Notes: generated from the letters alone by a model not told the origin. Positions 38,895-48,973 are shown, numbered from the stretch's first letter. The stretch: 64,000 bases of DNA from Bosea sp. 124 (GCF_003046175.1 NZ_PZZM01000001.1:434001-498000), one strand, 5' to 3'. Made by a program: numbers and translations.

Positions 38895-40664
38895 TCAGCC
38901 GCCGTCCTTCTTCGGCTCGGTCTCGTCCTTCGGCTCGACCGCATTGGCGGACGGACCGTCCTCCATCCCGCGCTCGATCTTGCGCTTGATCTTGACCAGG
39001 TCCTCGGGTTCGGGGCTGAGGTCGCGGGCATGGTTCCACTGGAAACCCGCCTCGAGCTTGCGGCCGGTCTTCCAGTAGACATCGCCGAGATGGTCGTTGA
39101 TCACCGGGTCCGAGGGGCGCAATTCCATGGCGCGCTCGAGCTCGCGCGCTGCCTCGTCATAGCGGCCGAGACGGTAATAGGCCCAGCCGAGCGAATCGGT
39201 GATGTAGCCGTCGCGCGGGCGCAACTCGACGGCGCGACGCAGCATGTCGAGCGCCTCGTCGAGCTTGAGGTGCTGGTCGACCAGCGAATAGCCGAGATAG
39301 TTCAGCACCAGCGCGCGCTCGCGGCCGAGTGGCTGGGGCAGGAGTTCGAGCGCCTTGCGCAGATCGGCCTCGGCCTCGGGCCAGCGCTTGATGCGCTCGC
39401 GGGCGATGCCACGGAAATAGAACAGATCCCAGTTGGCGCGGCCGGGCGAGGCGATCTTGGCGATGGCCTTGTCGTAGGTGTCGGCGGCCTCCTGGAAGAG
39501 CTTGCGCGAACGGTAGATGTTTCCCAGCGCAGACAGCGCGTCGATATCGTCCGGCCGCTCGGCGATCAGCGCGTTGAGGTGCTTCACCGCCTCCTCGGAC
39601 TTGCCGAGATTCTCCAGCGCGAGCCCGGCCTGGATCTCGGCATTGGGACGCAGCGGCGAGGTCGTCGGCATCTTCTCATAGACCGCGACGGCGTCCTCGG
39701 GCTGGCGCGCGCGCTCCAGGATGTCGCCCAGCGTCAGGATGGCGAGGTCGTGATTCGGGTCGAGATAGATGGCGAGCCGCAGATAGAGCAGCGCAGCCGC
39801 CTCATCGCCCTGGCGGTTGCCGGCGCTGGCAAGCCCGTAGAGCACTTCGGCCGCGCCCTGCTGGGCGTTGCCGACCTGCCGGGGCGGAGCCTCCTTCGCG
39901 GCAATCCTGGCCAGGCCGTCACGGACGATCGGGTGATTCGGCAGCAGGCGGTCGAATTCGCCATAGGTCGCGGCGGCGGCCTCGAAATCGCCATTGCGCG
40001 CCTGCATGCGGGCCCAGAGATCGACCAGGCGGAGCGTCGTCTTCTCCGAATCATAAGCGCTCTTCAGGCGCTTCTCGGCATCGGCCTTGCGGCCGGCGGC
40101 ATCGAGAATCAGGCCCGCATGATAGTCGCGGAAGAGATTGTAGGAGGTCTCGCCCTTCAGCCGCTCGAGCGTCTCGATCGCGCGCGTCGACTGGCCGGAA
40201 CCGAGATAGGACCAGGCCGAGAGCAGCGTCGCGGTGATGTCGGCGGCACGGCCGCGGCCGCCGCGCTGGAGATGGTTGCGGGCGGTCTGGTAGCTCTTCT
40301 GCTTCAGCGCCCGGATGCCGACGGCGAGCTGGGCCAGGCCGTTGCTCGGATCGCGCTGGATCAGCTTGTCAGCGGCGCGGAAGGCGTCCTGCATCGCACC
40401 ATCGGCCAGGAAGGCGACGAAAGCGCGCTCCAGAAGGTCGTTGTTCTGCGGATCGCCCTTGATCGCCTCGCGCAGATAGACCGAGGCCGCGCCGAGGTCG
40501 CGGCCCGCCCCGGCCACGATCGCGGCGAGATAATTGCCCTCGAGGCTTTCGGCGGTTTCCGGCGGTTCGCTGCTGCGGGGAGTCGCGCCCTGCGCCGCCG
40601 CACCGACCGGCAAGGCCAGGAGCAACGCCAAGGCAGCCGCCGTGATGTGACCACGGCTTTTCAT
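38895..40664 (-). CDS. Exported tetratricopeptide repeat protein
   Basis: 589 residues from the ATG at 40664. In-frame starts at 40676 (GTG, ten bases after AGGGAG) and 40685 (ATG) are possible. A signal peptide ([20 protein letters not shown], then Q) precedes about a dozen TPR-like repeats, clearest in [40 protein letters not shown] and [20 protein letters not shown]. The C-terminus is charged ([13 protein letters not shown]). TPR superhelices mediate protein contacts; a periplasmic scaffold is likely. It precedes ispE on the same strand, an arrangement I recall from other Rhizobiales, so co-transcription is likely. Confidence 0.85.
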   Translation of the reverse strand: MKSRGHITAAALALLLALPVGAAAQGATPRSSEPPETAESLEGNYLAAIVAGAGRDLGAASVYLREAIKGDPQNNDLLERAFVAFLADGAMQDAFRAADKLIQRDPSNGLAQLAVGIRALKQKSYQTARNHLQRGGRGRAADITATLLSAWSYLGSGQSTRAIETLERLKGETSYNLFRDYHAGLILDAAGRKADAEKRLKSAYDSEKTTLRLVDLWARMQARNGDFEAAAATYGEFDRLLPNHPIVRDGLARIAAKEAPPRQVGNAQQGAAEVLYGLASAGNRQGDEAAALLYLRLAIYLDPNHDLAILTLGDILERARQPEDAVAVYEKMPTTSPLRPNAEIQAGLALENLGKSEEAVKHLNALIAERPDDIDALSALGNIYRSRKLFQEAADTYDKAIAKIASPGRANWDLFYFRGIARERIKRWPEAEADLRKALELLPQPLGRERALVLNYLGYSLVDQHLKLDEALDMLRRAVELRPRDGYITDSLGWAYYRLGRYDEAARELERAMELRPSDPVINDHLGDVYWKTGRKLEAGFQWNHARDLSPEPEDLVKIKRKIERGMEDGPSANAVEPKDETEPKKDGG

Positions 40665-40957
40665 TCCAAATACCACGGCTGCCATTCTCCCTCGGTCCGC
40701 CCCTCACCAGCGCGGGGGACGTGGTCTTTGAGCGGGACCGTGACCGTTGCGCGTAGAGGTGCAAGATGGCGGTTTCCAGGCGGGCCGGCAAGCCATCCGC
40801 CGGCCGAATGGCGCTTTCGTAGCGCCGATGTCACAGTGCCGTGAAACCGCGCTGCGCCGCAACGTCGGCAAGCATTCGTTATCGATGCATCAGGGATTCG
40901 AGCGCTACTCTGCTTGCGTTGCGCCACCGTCACCACGATTCGAATAGGATTGTTCCA

Positions 40958-41065
40958 ATGAAGAAGCTCGTTCTCAGCGTTGCCGCCGTCGCTCTGCTTG
41001 CCGGTTTCGCTGCCGGCTGCGCCCAGCCCGAGAAGCCGGCCCCGGCCGTGATCCGCAAGGGCTGA
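40958..41065 (+). CDS. Very small lipoprotein (35 aa)
   Basis: 35 residues from the ATG at 40958, with AGGA upstream. The N-terminus MKKLVLSVAAVALLAGFAAG is directly followed by Cys21, a good lipobox (AAGC). Only 14 residues (AQPEKPAPAVIRKG) follow the lipidated Cys. Short Pro/Lys lipoproteins like this recur in Rhizobiales; none has a defined role that I know. A strong terminator follows. The 293 bp between the TPR start (40664) and this gene shows no other feature. Confidence 0.65.
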   Translation: MKKLVLSVAAVALLAGFAAGCAQPEKPAPAVIRKG

Positions 41066-41100
41066 TCAGGCCTCCCGGCCGATCCTTCCAGGCGACCAAG

Positions 41101-41135
41101 AAAAAGGGCGTGCCATCTGCGGCACGCCCTTTTTT
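41101..41135. terminator. Bidirectional intrinsic terminator
   Basis: AAAAAGGGCGTGCC pairs with GGCACGCCCTTTTT around loop ATCTGC, so there are U-runs on both strands. It serves the small lipoprotein gene and the convergent ETF-QO gene. Confidence 0.9.
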
Positions 41136-41185
41136 CGTCGGCCTTGCGGCTCAGTCGCACGAATCGGCCGCGATGATCGGCCGCA

Positions 41186-42865
41186 TCACATATTCCCATA
41201 GCCCGGCCCGCCGCCGCCCTCGGGCACCGTCCAGGTGATGTTCTGGGCCGGGTCCTTGATGTCGCAGGTCTTGCAGTGGACGCAGTTCTGCGCGTTGATC
41301 ACGAAGCGCGGCTCGGTCTTCGCCTCGGCATCCGCGTAGACCACCTCATAGACGCCGGCCGGGCAGTAGAGCCGCGCCGGCTCGCCATAGAGCGGCAGGT
41401 TCTTGCCGATCGGGATCGACGGGTCGGTCAACTTCAGATGCGCCGGCTGGTCCTCCTCGTGATTGGTCGAGGAGAGGAAGACCGAGGACAGCTTGTCGAA
41501 CGAGATCTTGCCGTCCGGCTTCGGATAGACGATCGGCTTGACCTCGCTGAGCGGCTTCAGCGTCGCATGATCCGGCTTGCCGTGCTTCAGCGTGCCGAAG
41601 GGCGACCAGCCGAAGAGCTGGTTCAGCCACATGTCGATGCCGCCGAGCCCGATGCCGAGCAGGGTGCCGTATTTCGACCAGAGCGGCTTGACGTTGCGCA
41701 CCGGCTTGAGATCCGCGCCGATGGCGCTCTCGCGCCAGCTCGTCTCGATCTCGACGACCTCGTCATGCGAGCGCCCGCCGGCCAGCGCCGGAACCAGCTT
41801 CTCGGCCGCCATCATGCCGGAGAGGACGGCGTTGTGGCTGCCCTTGATGCGCGGCACGTTGACGAAGCCCGCCGCGCAGCCGATCAGTGCGCCGCCCGGG
41901 AAGGTCAGCTTCGGTACGGACTGCCAGCCACCCTCGGTGATGGCACGCGAGCCGTAGGAAAGCCGCTTGGCGCCCTCGAACAGGTCGCGGATCAGCGGAT
42001 GCGTCTTGAAGCGCTGGAACTCGTCGAAGGGCGAGAGCGTCGGGTTGGTATAATTGAGATGGACGACGAAGCCGACCGTGACCAGGTTGTCGTCGAAATG
42101 GTAGAGGAAGGAGCCGCCGCCGGTGCCGTTGTCGAGCGGCCAACCGAAGGAGTGCTGCACGCGCCCCTTGTGGAACTTCTCCGGCTTGACCTGCCAGACC
42201 TCTTTCAGGCCGATGCCGTATTTCTGCGGCTCGCGGCCGGCGTCGAGGCCGAACTTGCGGATCGCGATCTTCGAGAGCGAGCCGCGCGCACCCTCGCCCA
42301 GCAGGGTGTAGCGGCCACGCAATTCCATGCCGCGGGTGAAGCGCTCCGAGACCGTGCCGTCCTTGGCGATGCCCATGTCGCCGGTGGCGATGCCAGCGAC
42401 CGAGCCGTCCTCATTGTAGAGCAGTTCGGCGGCAGCGAAGCCCGGATAGATCTCGACGCCGAGCGCCTCCGCCCGGGCGGCGAGATACTTCGTCACCAGG
42501 CCGAGCGAGCCGACGAAATTGCCGTGATTGTTCATCAGCTTCGGCATGCCGAAATTCGGCAGGCGGATGCCGTTGGGCTCGGTCAGGAAGTAGAAGATGT
42601 CCTCGCTGACCTCGGTCGTCAGCGGGCAGGCCTCGTCTTCGCGCCAGCCCGGCAGCAGCGCATCGAGGCCGACGGGGTCGATCACAGCGCCCGACAGGAT
42701 ATGGGCGCCGACCTCGGCACCCTTCTCGACGACGACGACCGAGACGGCTTCGTCGAGCTGCTTCAGGCGGATCGCCGCCGACAGCCCGGCGGGGCCGGCA
42801 CCGACGATGACGACGTCATAGTCCATGCTTTCGCGCGGTTCGGCCTGTGCCTGTTCGAGATCCAT
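41186..42865 (-). CDS. Electron transfer flavoprotein-ubiquinone oxidoreductase
   Basis: 559 residues from the ATG at 42865, with GGAGG six bases upstream. It passes electrons from reduced ETF (fatty-acid and amino-acid oxidation) to ubiquinone at the membrane. The FAD site is YDVVIVGAGPAGLSAAIRLK near the N-terminus. The ubiquinone-region motif SVPKLTFPGGALIGCAAGFV and the C-terminal 4Fe-4S ligands Cys501, Cys528, Cys531 and Cys534 (NCVHCKTCDIKDP) are all there. Length matches the family. The ETF subunits are not in the window. It is divergent from the uracil-DNA glycosylase gene. Confidence 0.95.
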   Translation of the reverse strand: MDLEQAQAEPRESMDYDVVIVGAGPAGLSAAIRLKQLDEAVSVVVVEKGAEVGAHILSGAVIDPVGLDALLPGWREDEACPLTTEVSEDIFYFLTEPNGIRLPNFGMPKLMNNHGNFVGSLGLVTKYLAARAEALGVEIYPGFAAAELLYNEDGSVAGIATGDMGIAKDGTVSERFTRGMELRGRYTLLGEGARGSLSKIAIRKFGLDAGREPQKYGIGLKEVWQVKPEKFHKGRVQHSFGWPLDNGTGGGSFLYHFDDNLVTVGFVVHLNYTNPTLSPFDEFQRFKTHPLIRDLFEGAKRLSYGSRAITEGGWQSVPKLTFPGGALIGCAAGFVNVPRIKGSHNAVLSGMMAAEKLVPALAGGRSHDEVVEIETSWRESAIGADLKPVRNVKPLWSKYGTLLGIGLGGIDMWLNQLFGWSPFGTLKHGKPDHATLKPLSEVKPIVYPKPDGKISFDKLSSVFLSSTNHEEDQPAHLKLTDPSIPIGKNLPLYGEPARLYCPAGVYEVVYADAEAKTEPRFVINAQNCVHCKTCDIKDPAQNITWTVPEGGGGPGYGNM

Positions 42866-43044
42866 CCTGCCCTCCGAAGGCCCTCGCGCGGCCTCAAAGC
42901 CCAATTAGTTTATATATGAACCATCTTGCCGGCCCGTTCAAGGCGGGCGGGCGACAGTCTGGAACCCCTCTATCCAAGTGCGCGCTGGAATTTGCAACCG
43001 CATCGGCTCGCGAAGTCGCCGGCTCCCGTGTTAGACAAGCGGCG

Positions 43045-43914
43045 ATGTCCCTGACCGCCGCGCCCGATCCCGCCGAGCTTGTCGCCTGGTATGCCGATAT
43101 GGGCATCACCGAGGCGCTGGATGAGGCGCCGCACGACCAATTTTCCGAACCCTCGCATTTCGCGCAACCGCAGCCCGCGAGCGACGCGCCGCGCGCTCGC
43201 CCCACGCTGCCGCCGCGCGCCGGGCAGGCTCCTGTCGCGATCATGCGCCCGAATGCCGCGGCCGCAACCGCGCCCGACGACGCCACGCTCAGCGCCAGGG
43301 TGCTGGCGCAGGAGGCAACGACGCTCGAGGCTCTGAAGGAGGCGCTGGCAAAATTCGAGGGCTGCGCGCTGAAGGCGACTGCGAAGAACCTCGTCTTCGC
43401 CGACGGCAATCCGGCCGGGCGCGTGATGATCGTCGGCGAGGCGCCGGGCGCCGACGAGGACCGCATCGGCCTGCCCTTCGTCGGGCGCTCGGGGCAATTG
43501 CTCGACCGGATGCTGGCGGCGATCGGGCTCAGCCGCAAGGACGACGTCTACATCGCCAATCTGCTGCCGTGGCGGCCGCCGGGCAATCGCACGCCGACGC
43601 CGCAGGAAGTGGCGATCTGCCTGCCCTTCATCCAGCGCCAGATCCAGCTCGCCGACCCCGACATCCTGATCTGCATCGGCGGGCCTTCGGCGCAGGGGCT
43701 GCTCGGCCTCAGCGGCATCCTGGCCTCGCGCGGCAAATGGCTGGAATACGACACCGGCACGCGGCGCATCCGCGCCATGGCGACGCTGCATCCGGCCTAT
43801 CTGCTGCGCCAGCCGCTGCAGAAGCGCCTTGCCTGGCGCGACATGCGGGCGCTGAAGGCGGCGCTCACTGCGGCGGGGGCCCCGGAACAGACCGCGGCAC
43901 AGCGGGTTGAATGA
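43045..43914 (+). CDS. Family 4-type uracil-DNA glycosylase
   Basis: 289 residues from the ATG at 43045; the frame is open further upstream but unconserved. Residues 1-80 are a variable Pro/Ala-rich extension. The catalytic part contains LVFADGNPAGRVMIVGEAPG (motif 1, GEAPG 131-135), the ADEDRIGLPFVGRSGQLLDR segment, LLPWRPPGNRTPTPQE, and the His loop ATLHPAYLLRQP. The enzyme removes uracil from DNA in base-excision repair and normally holds a 4Fe-4S cluster. Cys107 (EGCALK) and the later Cys residues in AICLPF and ICIGG are candidate ligands. Confidence 0.9.
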   Translation: MSLTAAPDPAELVAWYADMGITEALDEAPHDQFSEPSHFAQPQPASDAPRARPTLPPRAGQAPVAIMRPNAAAATAPDDATLSARVLAQEATTLEALKEALAKFEGCALKATAKNLVFADGNPAGRVMIVGEAPGADEDRIGLPFVGRSGQLLDRMLAAIGLSRKDDVYIANLLPWRPPGNRTPTPQEVAICLPFIQRQIQLADPDILICIGGPSAQGLLGLSGILASRGKWLEYDTGTRRIRAMATLHPAYLLRQPLQKRLAWRDMRALKAALTAAGAPEQTAAQRVE

Positions 43915-43992
43915 CGGCTTGAGTTCCGGCCCTCTCTCGCTGAGATTGCCGGCAGGCCTGGAGATTGCCGGCAGGCTTACGGGGACGACGCC

Positions 43993-44892
43993 ATGCAGTG
44001 GGAAGATTATCGCCAGTCCGACAATCTCGAGGACCGGCGCGGTGGCGGCGGTGGCGGCGGCGGTGATTTCGCCGGCCTTCCCGGCGGTCGCGGGGGCCTC
44101 GGCATCGGCACCATGGTCGTGCTCGGCCTGGTCGGCTGGGCGCTCGGCATCGATCCGCGCCTGCTGATCGGCGGGGCGGAACTGATCGGCGGCATCGGCG
44201 GGCGGCAGGCGCCGACGCAGGAAACGCGGAAATCCTCCGGGCCGCCGCAGGACGAGATGGGCCGCTTCGTCTCGGCGGTGCTGGCGCAGAACGAGGATGT
44301 CTGGTCGAAGCTCCTTCCGCAGCAGGCCAACATGCGCTACGAGCCGCCGCGGCTCGTGCTGTTCTCGCGCTCCGACCGCTCGGCCTGCGGCACCGCGCAG
44401 TCTGCGATGGGGCCGTTCTACTGCCCGCCCGACAAGCGCGTCTATCTCGACCTTTCCTTCTTCCAGGAGATGCAGCGCAAGCTGGGTGGCGGCGGCGACT
44501 TCGCCTATGCCTATGTGATCGGCCATGAGGTCGGCCATCACATCCAGAACCTGATCGGCATCCTGCCCAAGGCGAACCAGCTCCGCGAGCGCTCCTCGGA
44601 GCGGGAGGCCAATGCGATCTCCGTGCGCATCGAACTGCAGGCCGACTGCTTCGCCGGCGTCTGGGCCCACAATATCCAGGCGATGGGGCGCATCGACCAG
44701 GGCGACATCGAGGAGGCGATGAAGACCGCCGCCGCGATCGGCGACGACATGCTGCAGAAGGCCTCGCGCGGACAGGTCGTGCCCGATTCCTTCACCCATG
44801 GCTCGTCGGCGCAGCGCCAGCGCTGGTTCAACACCGGGCTGAAAAGCGGCTCGATGCAGAGCTGCGATACGTTCAAGGCGCAGCAGTTGTAA
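43993..44892 (+). CDS. Neutral zinc metallopeptidase, YpfJ/KPN_02809 family
   Basis: 299 residues. The family begins MxWxDYRxSDNxEDRR with a Gly-rich linker, here MQWEDYRQSDNLEDRRGGGG. One transmembrane helix follows (IGTMVVLGLVGWALGI). The peptidase domain has SACGTAQSAMGPFYCPPDKR and the zinc motif HEVGH (His178-His182), with LQADCFAGVWAHN supplying the further acidic ligand. The family is widespread, anchored in the inner membrane, with no established substrate. It follows the uracil-DNA glycosylase gene by 78 bp on the same strand. Confidence 0.9.
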   Translation: MQWEDYRQSDNLEDRRGGGGGGGGDFAGLPGGRGGLGIGTMVVLGLVGWALGIDPRLLIGGAELIGGIGGRQAPTQETRKSSGPPQDEMGRFVSAVLAQNEDVWSKLLPQQANMRYEPPRLVLFSRSDRSACGTAQSAMGPFYCPPDKRVYLDLSFFQEMQRKLGGGGDFAYAYVIGHEVGHHIQNLIGILPKANQLRERSSEREANAISVRIELQADCFAGVWAHNIQAMGRIDQGDIEEAMKTAAAIGDDMLQKASRGQVVPDSFTHGSSAQRQRWFNTGLKSGSMQSCDTFKAQQL

Positions 44893-44940
44893 GGGCTGAC
44901 GGAAGGGCGATTTGGGTGGGAAGCGGAAACGCCTGCGCCC

Positions 44941-45545
44941 TCATCCAGGCGGAGGTCGCCTCGATCCGATCTGCCCGACGGCAAGGTCAGCCTCCCCCAC
45001 AGGATCGTTGAACGTCCAGCGCGGGATCGTGCGCATGCGGTCGAGGCCCGCGAAGACGCCCGCAAAGCCACCGTCCGGAGAGACCTCGCGGAGCGCGGCA
45101 TCGAACGCCTCGCCGAACCCCTTGAAGCCGTCGGCTTCGACCTCGCAGAGATGGATTTGATTCCAGTCGATATCCAGCGCGGGATCACGAAGGCCGAGGG
45201 GGTGGTCAAAGGGATTTCCGCTCGCAGCAAATGGGTTTGCGCCGGCTGCTGCCTGACCACGAGTTCGGCGATGGCGCTTTCAGGAATGATATCCTAAAAG
45301 TAGCTCAGCTCGAGATGGCTCCACACGGGCGCTTCCGAAGTGCCTTGAAAAACCGATCGGTGCCGATAGAGCGCCTGCCCGAGGCATGTCTCGCCGAATC
45401 TGGCCCGGTTGGCGGCGCCGCCCTTCAAGGCCGCTTCCGATCCGGGCCCCTGCACCTGCATGGTTCTGGCAAGCACGACGACGCGCTGGCCAGGCTCAAT
45501 CCGGGTCAGATGCGGCTCGTCGAAGGGATGGGTGCTTTCGGTCAT
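44941..45545 (-). pseudogene. Decayed gene: in-frame amber stop plus a frameshift
   Basis: From an ATG at 45545 with a GGGAGGGG ribosome site, an 83-residue frame (MTESTHPFDEPHLTRIEPGQ to WSHLELSYF) ends at TAG 45294-45296. The same frame continues as coding-like sequence (DIIPESAIAELVVRQQPAQT). Around 45215 the G/C-third-position signal moves to a neighbouring frame, which runs to a TGA at 44941-44943 (LDIDWNQIHLCEVEADGFKG; FAGVFAGLDRMRTIPRWTFN). Joined, this would be a protein of about 195 residues. I do not recognise the family. The 83-residue part could alternatively be a small intact gene. Confidence 0.45.
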
Positions 45546-45720
45546 TTGATGCCCCTCCCGCAACTCACCCCGGCCGAGGTGACGAACAAAGCATCGCCCG
45601 ACTCCGCGACATGACTCAAGTCAGGGCGGGCCGCCGACAGGCGTGCGGCGGCGGCGTGCTTTCTACGGAGGGGGGTGGCTCCGGCATCGCGAGACCGACC
45701 CGCCGCGCCCGCGGCTTCGC

Positions 45721-46116
45721 TCAGCCGCTGTAATCCGCGTCGCTGACAAGCTCCAGCCAGTCGACGGGCGAGCCGTTCAGCTTTTCCTGAAGCGCGATAT
45801 GGCTCATGGCCGTGGTCGCGGTGGCGCCATGCCAGTGCTTTTCTCCGGGTGGGAACCAGACGACGTCGCCGGCGCGGACCTCCTCGACGGAGCCCCCCTC
45901 GCGCTGCACCCAGCCGCAGCCCGCCGTCACGATCAGGGTCTGGCCGAGCGGGTGGGTGTGCCAGGCGGTTCGCGCGCCGGGTTCGAAGGTGACCAGCGCG
46001 GTCGCGATGCGGGCCGGCTCGGGCGGGTTGAACAGCGGGTCGATGCGGACGGCGCCCGTGAAGTACTCTGCCGGTCCCTTGCCGGAAGGCTGCGAGCCGC
46101 TGCGCTTGATGTCCAT
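45721..46116 (-). CDS. Cupin-domain protein, (R)-mandelonitrile lyase-like
   Basis: 131 residues from the ATG at 46116, with GGGAG eight bases upstream. A single cupin barrel. Motif 1 with metal histidines is [20 protein letters not shown], and motif 2 is [30 protein letters not shown] leads it. This sequence style matches the bacterial small cupins related to manganese-dependent hydroxynitrile lyase and to carboxymuconolactone-associated cupins. Which reaction it catalyses is unknown. It stands alone, with the decayed gene downstream and the short glycosyltransferase-like gene upstream on the same strand. Confidence 0.85.
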   Translation of the reverse strand: MDIKRSGSQPSGKGPAEYFTGAVRIDPLFNPPEPARIATALVTFEPGARTAWHTHPLGQTLIVTAGCGWVQREGGSVEEVRAGDVVWFPPGEKHWHGATATTAMSHIALQEKLNGSPVDWLELVSDADYSG

Positions 46117-46216
46117 GATCGTTCTCCCGTTCGCACCTATGTTGCACGGGCCGCCGAGGGATTGAAACGCGGCCGTGCCGACGAGGTCAGACAGCTTTGC
46201 GGTAAAGCCGCAGCGT

Positions 46217-46705
46217 TCACCCCCCGGCGCGCTCGCGCCTGACCGTGAGGCGGCGCGGCGCGGCGCCGAGGCGCCCGGCCAGGACATGGCCCTTGGGGAC
46301 GACCAGGCCCGGACGCAGGCGGCGAGGGCCGAAGGAGATGGCGGCGCGCTCGCGCAGCGAGCCGGCAACGCCGCGCAGCGGGATCAGGGCCGGCGTGTCC
46401 GGAGCCATCATGAGATGGCGCTCGACCGCCTGGGCCCAATGGAGCTGCGGGACATCGCCGGATTCGAGCAGGAACAGCCAGTCGCCGCGGGCCTGTGCCG
46501 CACCGAGATGCCATCCCTCGGCCCCGCCGCAACGCAGATAACTCGCGCCCGTCGCATCGGCGAGGCGCTCGATATCGGCCCGCCCCACGGCATCGACCAC
46601 CACGGCATGGCCGAGGAAGCCGTCGGCGACGGCCGGAATCAGGACGGAAAAGGTCGCGGCGAGCGCCTCAGCCGAACCATCGACGCGTATGACCGCAGTG
46701 AGCAT
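46217..46705 (-). CDS. Short glycosyltransferase family 2-like protein
   Basis: 162 residues from the ATG at 46705, with an AAGGGA ribosome site. The pattern is that of a GT-A fold reduced to its nucleotide-binding half: [40 protein letters not shown], and [20 protein letters not shown], where the acidic SGD stands in the place of DxD. The C-terminus is basic ([19 protein letters not shown]). It lacks the acceptor-binding half of full-length enzymes, so activity is uncertain. It is divergent from the radical SAM gene. Confidence 0.65.
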   Translation of the reverse strand: MLTAVIRVDGSAEALAATFSVLIPAVADGFLGHAVVVDAVGRADIERLADATGASYLRCGGAEGWHLGAAQARGDWLFLLESGDVPQLHWAQAVERHLMMAPDTPALIPLRGVAGSLRERAAISFGPRRLRPGLVVPKGHVLAGRLGAAPRRLTVRRERAGG

Positions 46706-46832
46706 ACGCAATCCCTTATGGCGCAGCGCAGCATGTCGCAATCCTGTCACTTGCAATCCGTTCTCTTTATGTTCACATAAGACAGCAAAGAAATCGCCGA
46801 TTCCCGGCGATTTTCCGGGATGGTTCAGCGCC

Positions 46833-48023
46833 ATGCGCCAGAGCAGACCCTCATCGCGGACGATTCCGGCCCAGCCGCTGAAACGGCAGGACAGCGCGCC
46901 GATGTCGGTTTCGGTGCGTGTCGCGCCGCTCGATCCGCTGGCCCATGCCGGCCATCGCATCGACCCCGAGCGGCGGCGCGGGCGCGGCGCGACGATCAAT
47001 CCGGGCGGGCGCTACGAGGCCGAGCAGCGCATCAGTGAGGATGACGGCTGGGGTTCGCTCGGCGAGCTGCCAGCCTTCAAGACCGAGGTCACGGTCGAGA
47101 AGCCGCGCACGATCATTACGAGAAACGACTCGCCCGATATCTCGTTCGACCGCTCGATCAATCCCTATCGCGGCTGCGAACATGGCTGCGTCTACTGCTT
47201 CGCGCGGCCGAGCCATGCCTATCTCGGGCTGTCGCCGGGGCTCGATTTCGAGAGCAAGCTGACGGCCAAGCCCGATGCAGCCCTGCTGCTGGAGAAGGAA
47301 TTGGCGGCGGCCTCGTACCAGCCGCGCACGATCGCGATCGGCACCAACACCGACGCCTACCAGCCGATCGAGAAGAAGCTCAGGATCATGCGTTCGATCC
47401 TGGAGGTGCTGGAGCGCTTCAACCATCCCGTCGGCATCGTGACGAAGTCCGCGCTGGTCCAGCGCGACATCGACATTCTCAGCTCCATGGCGGCCAAGGG
47501 GCTGGCCAAGGTCGCGATCTCGGTGACGACGCTCGACCCCAAGGTCTCGCGCGGCATGGAGCCGCGCGCCGCTTCGCCTGCCAAGCGGCTGGAGACGATC
47601 AAGGCGTTGTCGGACGCCGGCATCCCGGTGACCGTGCTGGTCGCCCCGATCATCCCGGCGATCAACGAACACGAGATCGAGCGCATCCTCGATGCGGCGA
47701 AGGCGGCAGGCGCGCGCGAGGCCGGCTATGTGCTGCTGCGGCTGCCGCTGGAGGTGAAGGACCTCGTGCAGGACTGGCTGCTGACCCACCACCCGGACAA
47801 GCTGCGCCATGTCGTCTCGCTGATCCGCTCGACGCGTGGCGGCAAGGATTACGACGCCGCCTGGGGGCAGAGGCAGGTGGGCTCCGGCCCCTATGCCTGG
47901 ATGATCGGCCGGCGCTTCGAGATGGCGGCGGAGCGGCTCGGCTTCAACGGCGCGCGACTGCGCCTGCGCAACGACCTGTTCCTGAAGCCGGAGAAGGAAA
48001 AGGCGCAGTTGAGCTTGTTTTGA
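46833..48023 (+). CDS. PA0069-family radical SAM protein
   Basis: 396 residues from the ATG at 46833; an ATG at 46902 is an alternative start. The radical SAM cluster motif is C-x3-C-x2-C at Cys115, Cys119 and Cys122 (NPYRGCEHGCVYCFARPSHA). Further family markers are GRGATINPGGRYE, FESKLTAKPDAALLLEKEL, AIGTNTDAYQPIEKKLRIMR and the C-terminal LFLKPEKEKAQLSLF. The family resembles spore photoproduct lyase-type and Rv2578c proteins; substrates are unknown, though a role in DNA repair has been suggested. It is followed by rnhB after 135 bp containing a small hairpin. Confidence 0.88.
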   Translation: MRQSRPSSRTIPAQPLKRQDSAPMSVSVRVAPLDPLAHAGHRIDPERRRGRGATINPGGRYEAEQRISEDDGWGSLGELPAFKTEVTVEKPRTIITRNDSPDISFDRSINPYRGCEHGCVYCFARPSHAYLGLSPGLDFESKLTAKPDAALLLEKELAAASYQPRTIAIGTNTDAYQPIEKKLRIMRSILEVLERFNHPVGIVTKSALVQRDIDILSSMAAKGLAKVAISVTTLDPKVSRGMEPRAASPAKRLETIKALSDAGIPVTVLVAPIIPAINEHEIERILDAAKAAGAREAGYVLLRLPLEVKDLVQDWLLTHHPDKLRHVVSLIRSTRGGKDYDAAWGQRQVGSGPYAWMIGRRFEMAAERLGFNGARLRLRNDLFLKPEKEKAQLSLF

Positions 48024-48158
48024 GGATGCGAGCCGCGTCGTCCTGCTCGGGCTTGACCCGAGCATCTCCTGCAGGAGATTCCCGTGTCTCCGCTGCGCTG
48101 CGCCCGACCGTGACGATCAGCTCTGGTCTCGCAGAGGCCACTCCTTCATAAGCCCGCC

Positions 48159-48770
48159 ATGGTCGCCCATTTCCAGCGTGAGACGCATGCCATCGCGAAG
48201 GGGCTCTGGCCGCTCGCCGGGGTCGACGAGGTCGGGCGCGGGCCGCTGGCCGGGCCGGTGGTGGCGGCTGCCGTGATCCTCGATCCGGCCGCGGTTCCCG
48301 CCGGGCTCGACGATTCGAAGAACCTCAGCGCGGCCAGGCGCGAGGAGCTCTTCGCCGTCATCGCCGAATCGGCGCTCGCCATCGGCATCGCCAGCGCGAC
48401 CGCCCTCGAGATCGACGCCATCAACATCCGGCAGGCGACATTGCTGGCGATGCGCCGCGCCGTGGCGGCGCTGCCGCTGCAGCCGGCGGGCGTGCTGGTC
48501 GACGGCAACGATCCGCCGGTGCTGGCCTGCCCCTGCGAGGCGATCATCGGCGGCGATGCGCTGGTCGCCTCGATCGCGGCGGCCTCGATCGTTGCCAAGG
48601 TGACACGCGACGCGATGATGGCGCGGTTGTGCCAGCGTTATCCCGCCTATGGCTTCTCGGCCCATGCCGGCTATGGCACCGCAAGGCACCGCGCGGCGCT
48701 GCTGGCGCACGGCCCCTGCCCCGAGCATCGCTACTCGTTCGCGCCGGTGAAGGGCGTCTGGCGGCGCTGA
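48159..48770 (+). CDS. rnhB: Ribonuclease HII
   Basis: 203 residues. It removes RNA from RNA-DNA hybrids and single ribonucleotides from DNA. The signature [20 protein letters not shown] carries catalytic Asp23 and Glu24. The later aspartates are in VLVDGNDPP and [11 protein letters not shown], and the C-terminal [20 protein letters not shown] is complete. Length is normal. It lies upstream of ccrM, with a repeat-filled gap of 382 bp between them. Confidence 0.95.
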   Translation: MVAHFQRETHAIAKGLWPLAGVDEVGRGPLAGPVVAAAVILDPAAVPAGLDDSKNLSAARREELFAVIAESALAIGIASATALEIDAINIRQATLLAMRRAVAALPLQPAGVLVDGNDPPVLACPCEAIIGGDALVASIAAASIVAKVTRDAMMARLCQRYPAYGFSAHAGYGTARHRAALLAHGPCPEHRYSFAPVKGVWRR

Positions 48771-48812
48771 GGGGTCGTCTCTGCAGGGCCACGATCTGAG
48801 CGGGAATGGCGC

Positions 48813-48928
48813 CGTCATCCTGGACAAGCGGCGAAGCCGCGCCGATCCGGGATCCATCGTAGAGCAAGACCGCCACAGGATTGGCCCTCCGATGGATCCT
48901 GGGCGACCTGCGGTCGCCCAGGATGACG
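48813..48928. repeat. REP-like palindromic element (family 2, copy 1)
   Basis: 116 bp with perfect outer arms (CGTCATCCTGG / CCAGGATGACG), inner arms GATCCATCG / CGATGGATC, and small tip hairpins GCGGC / GCCGC and GGGCGACC / GGTCGCCC. A related copy lies at 55144-55239. It takes up much of the rnhB-ccrM gap. Confidence 0.8.
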
Positions 48929-48951
48929 ATACCCAGGCCAGACCCCAGAGA

Positions 48952-48973
48952 TGCTCGGGTCTTCGCCCGAGCA
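48952..48973. repeat. Short hairpin TGCTCGGG / CCCGAGCA
   Basis: A perfect 8-bp stem with loop TCTTCG. A related hairpin (GCTCGGG / CCCGAGC around CTTGA) lies at about 48047-48065, after the radical SAM gene. Both are probably small dispersed elements. Confidence 0.55.

Noticed and set aside
45231..45614. A 127-codon plus-strand frame
   Set aside because: It is antisense to the decayed minus-strand gene, which has the better start, codon bias and protein-like sequence.
46689..46832. Upstream extension of the radical SAM gene
   Set aside because: The 48 extra codons overlap the divergent gene's start, lack a ribosome site and are rich in Ser/Cys/Arg unlike the family N-terminus.
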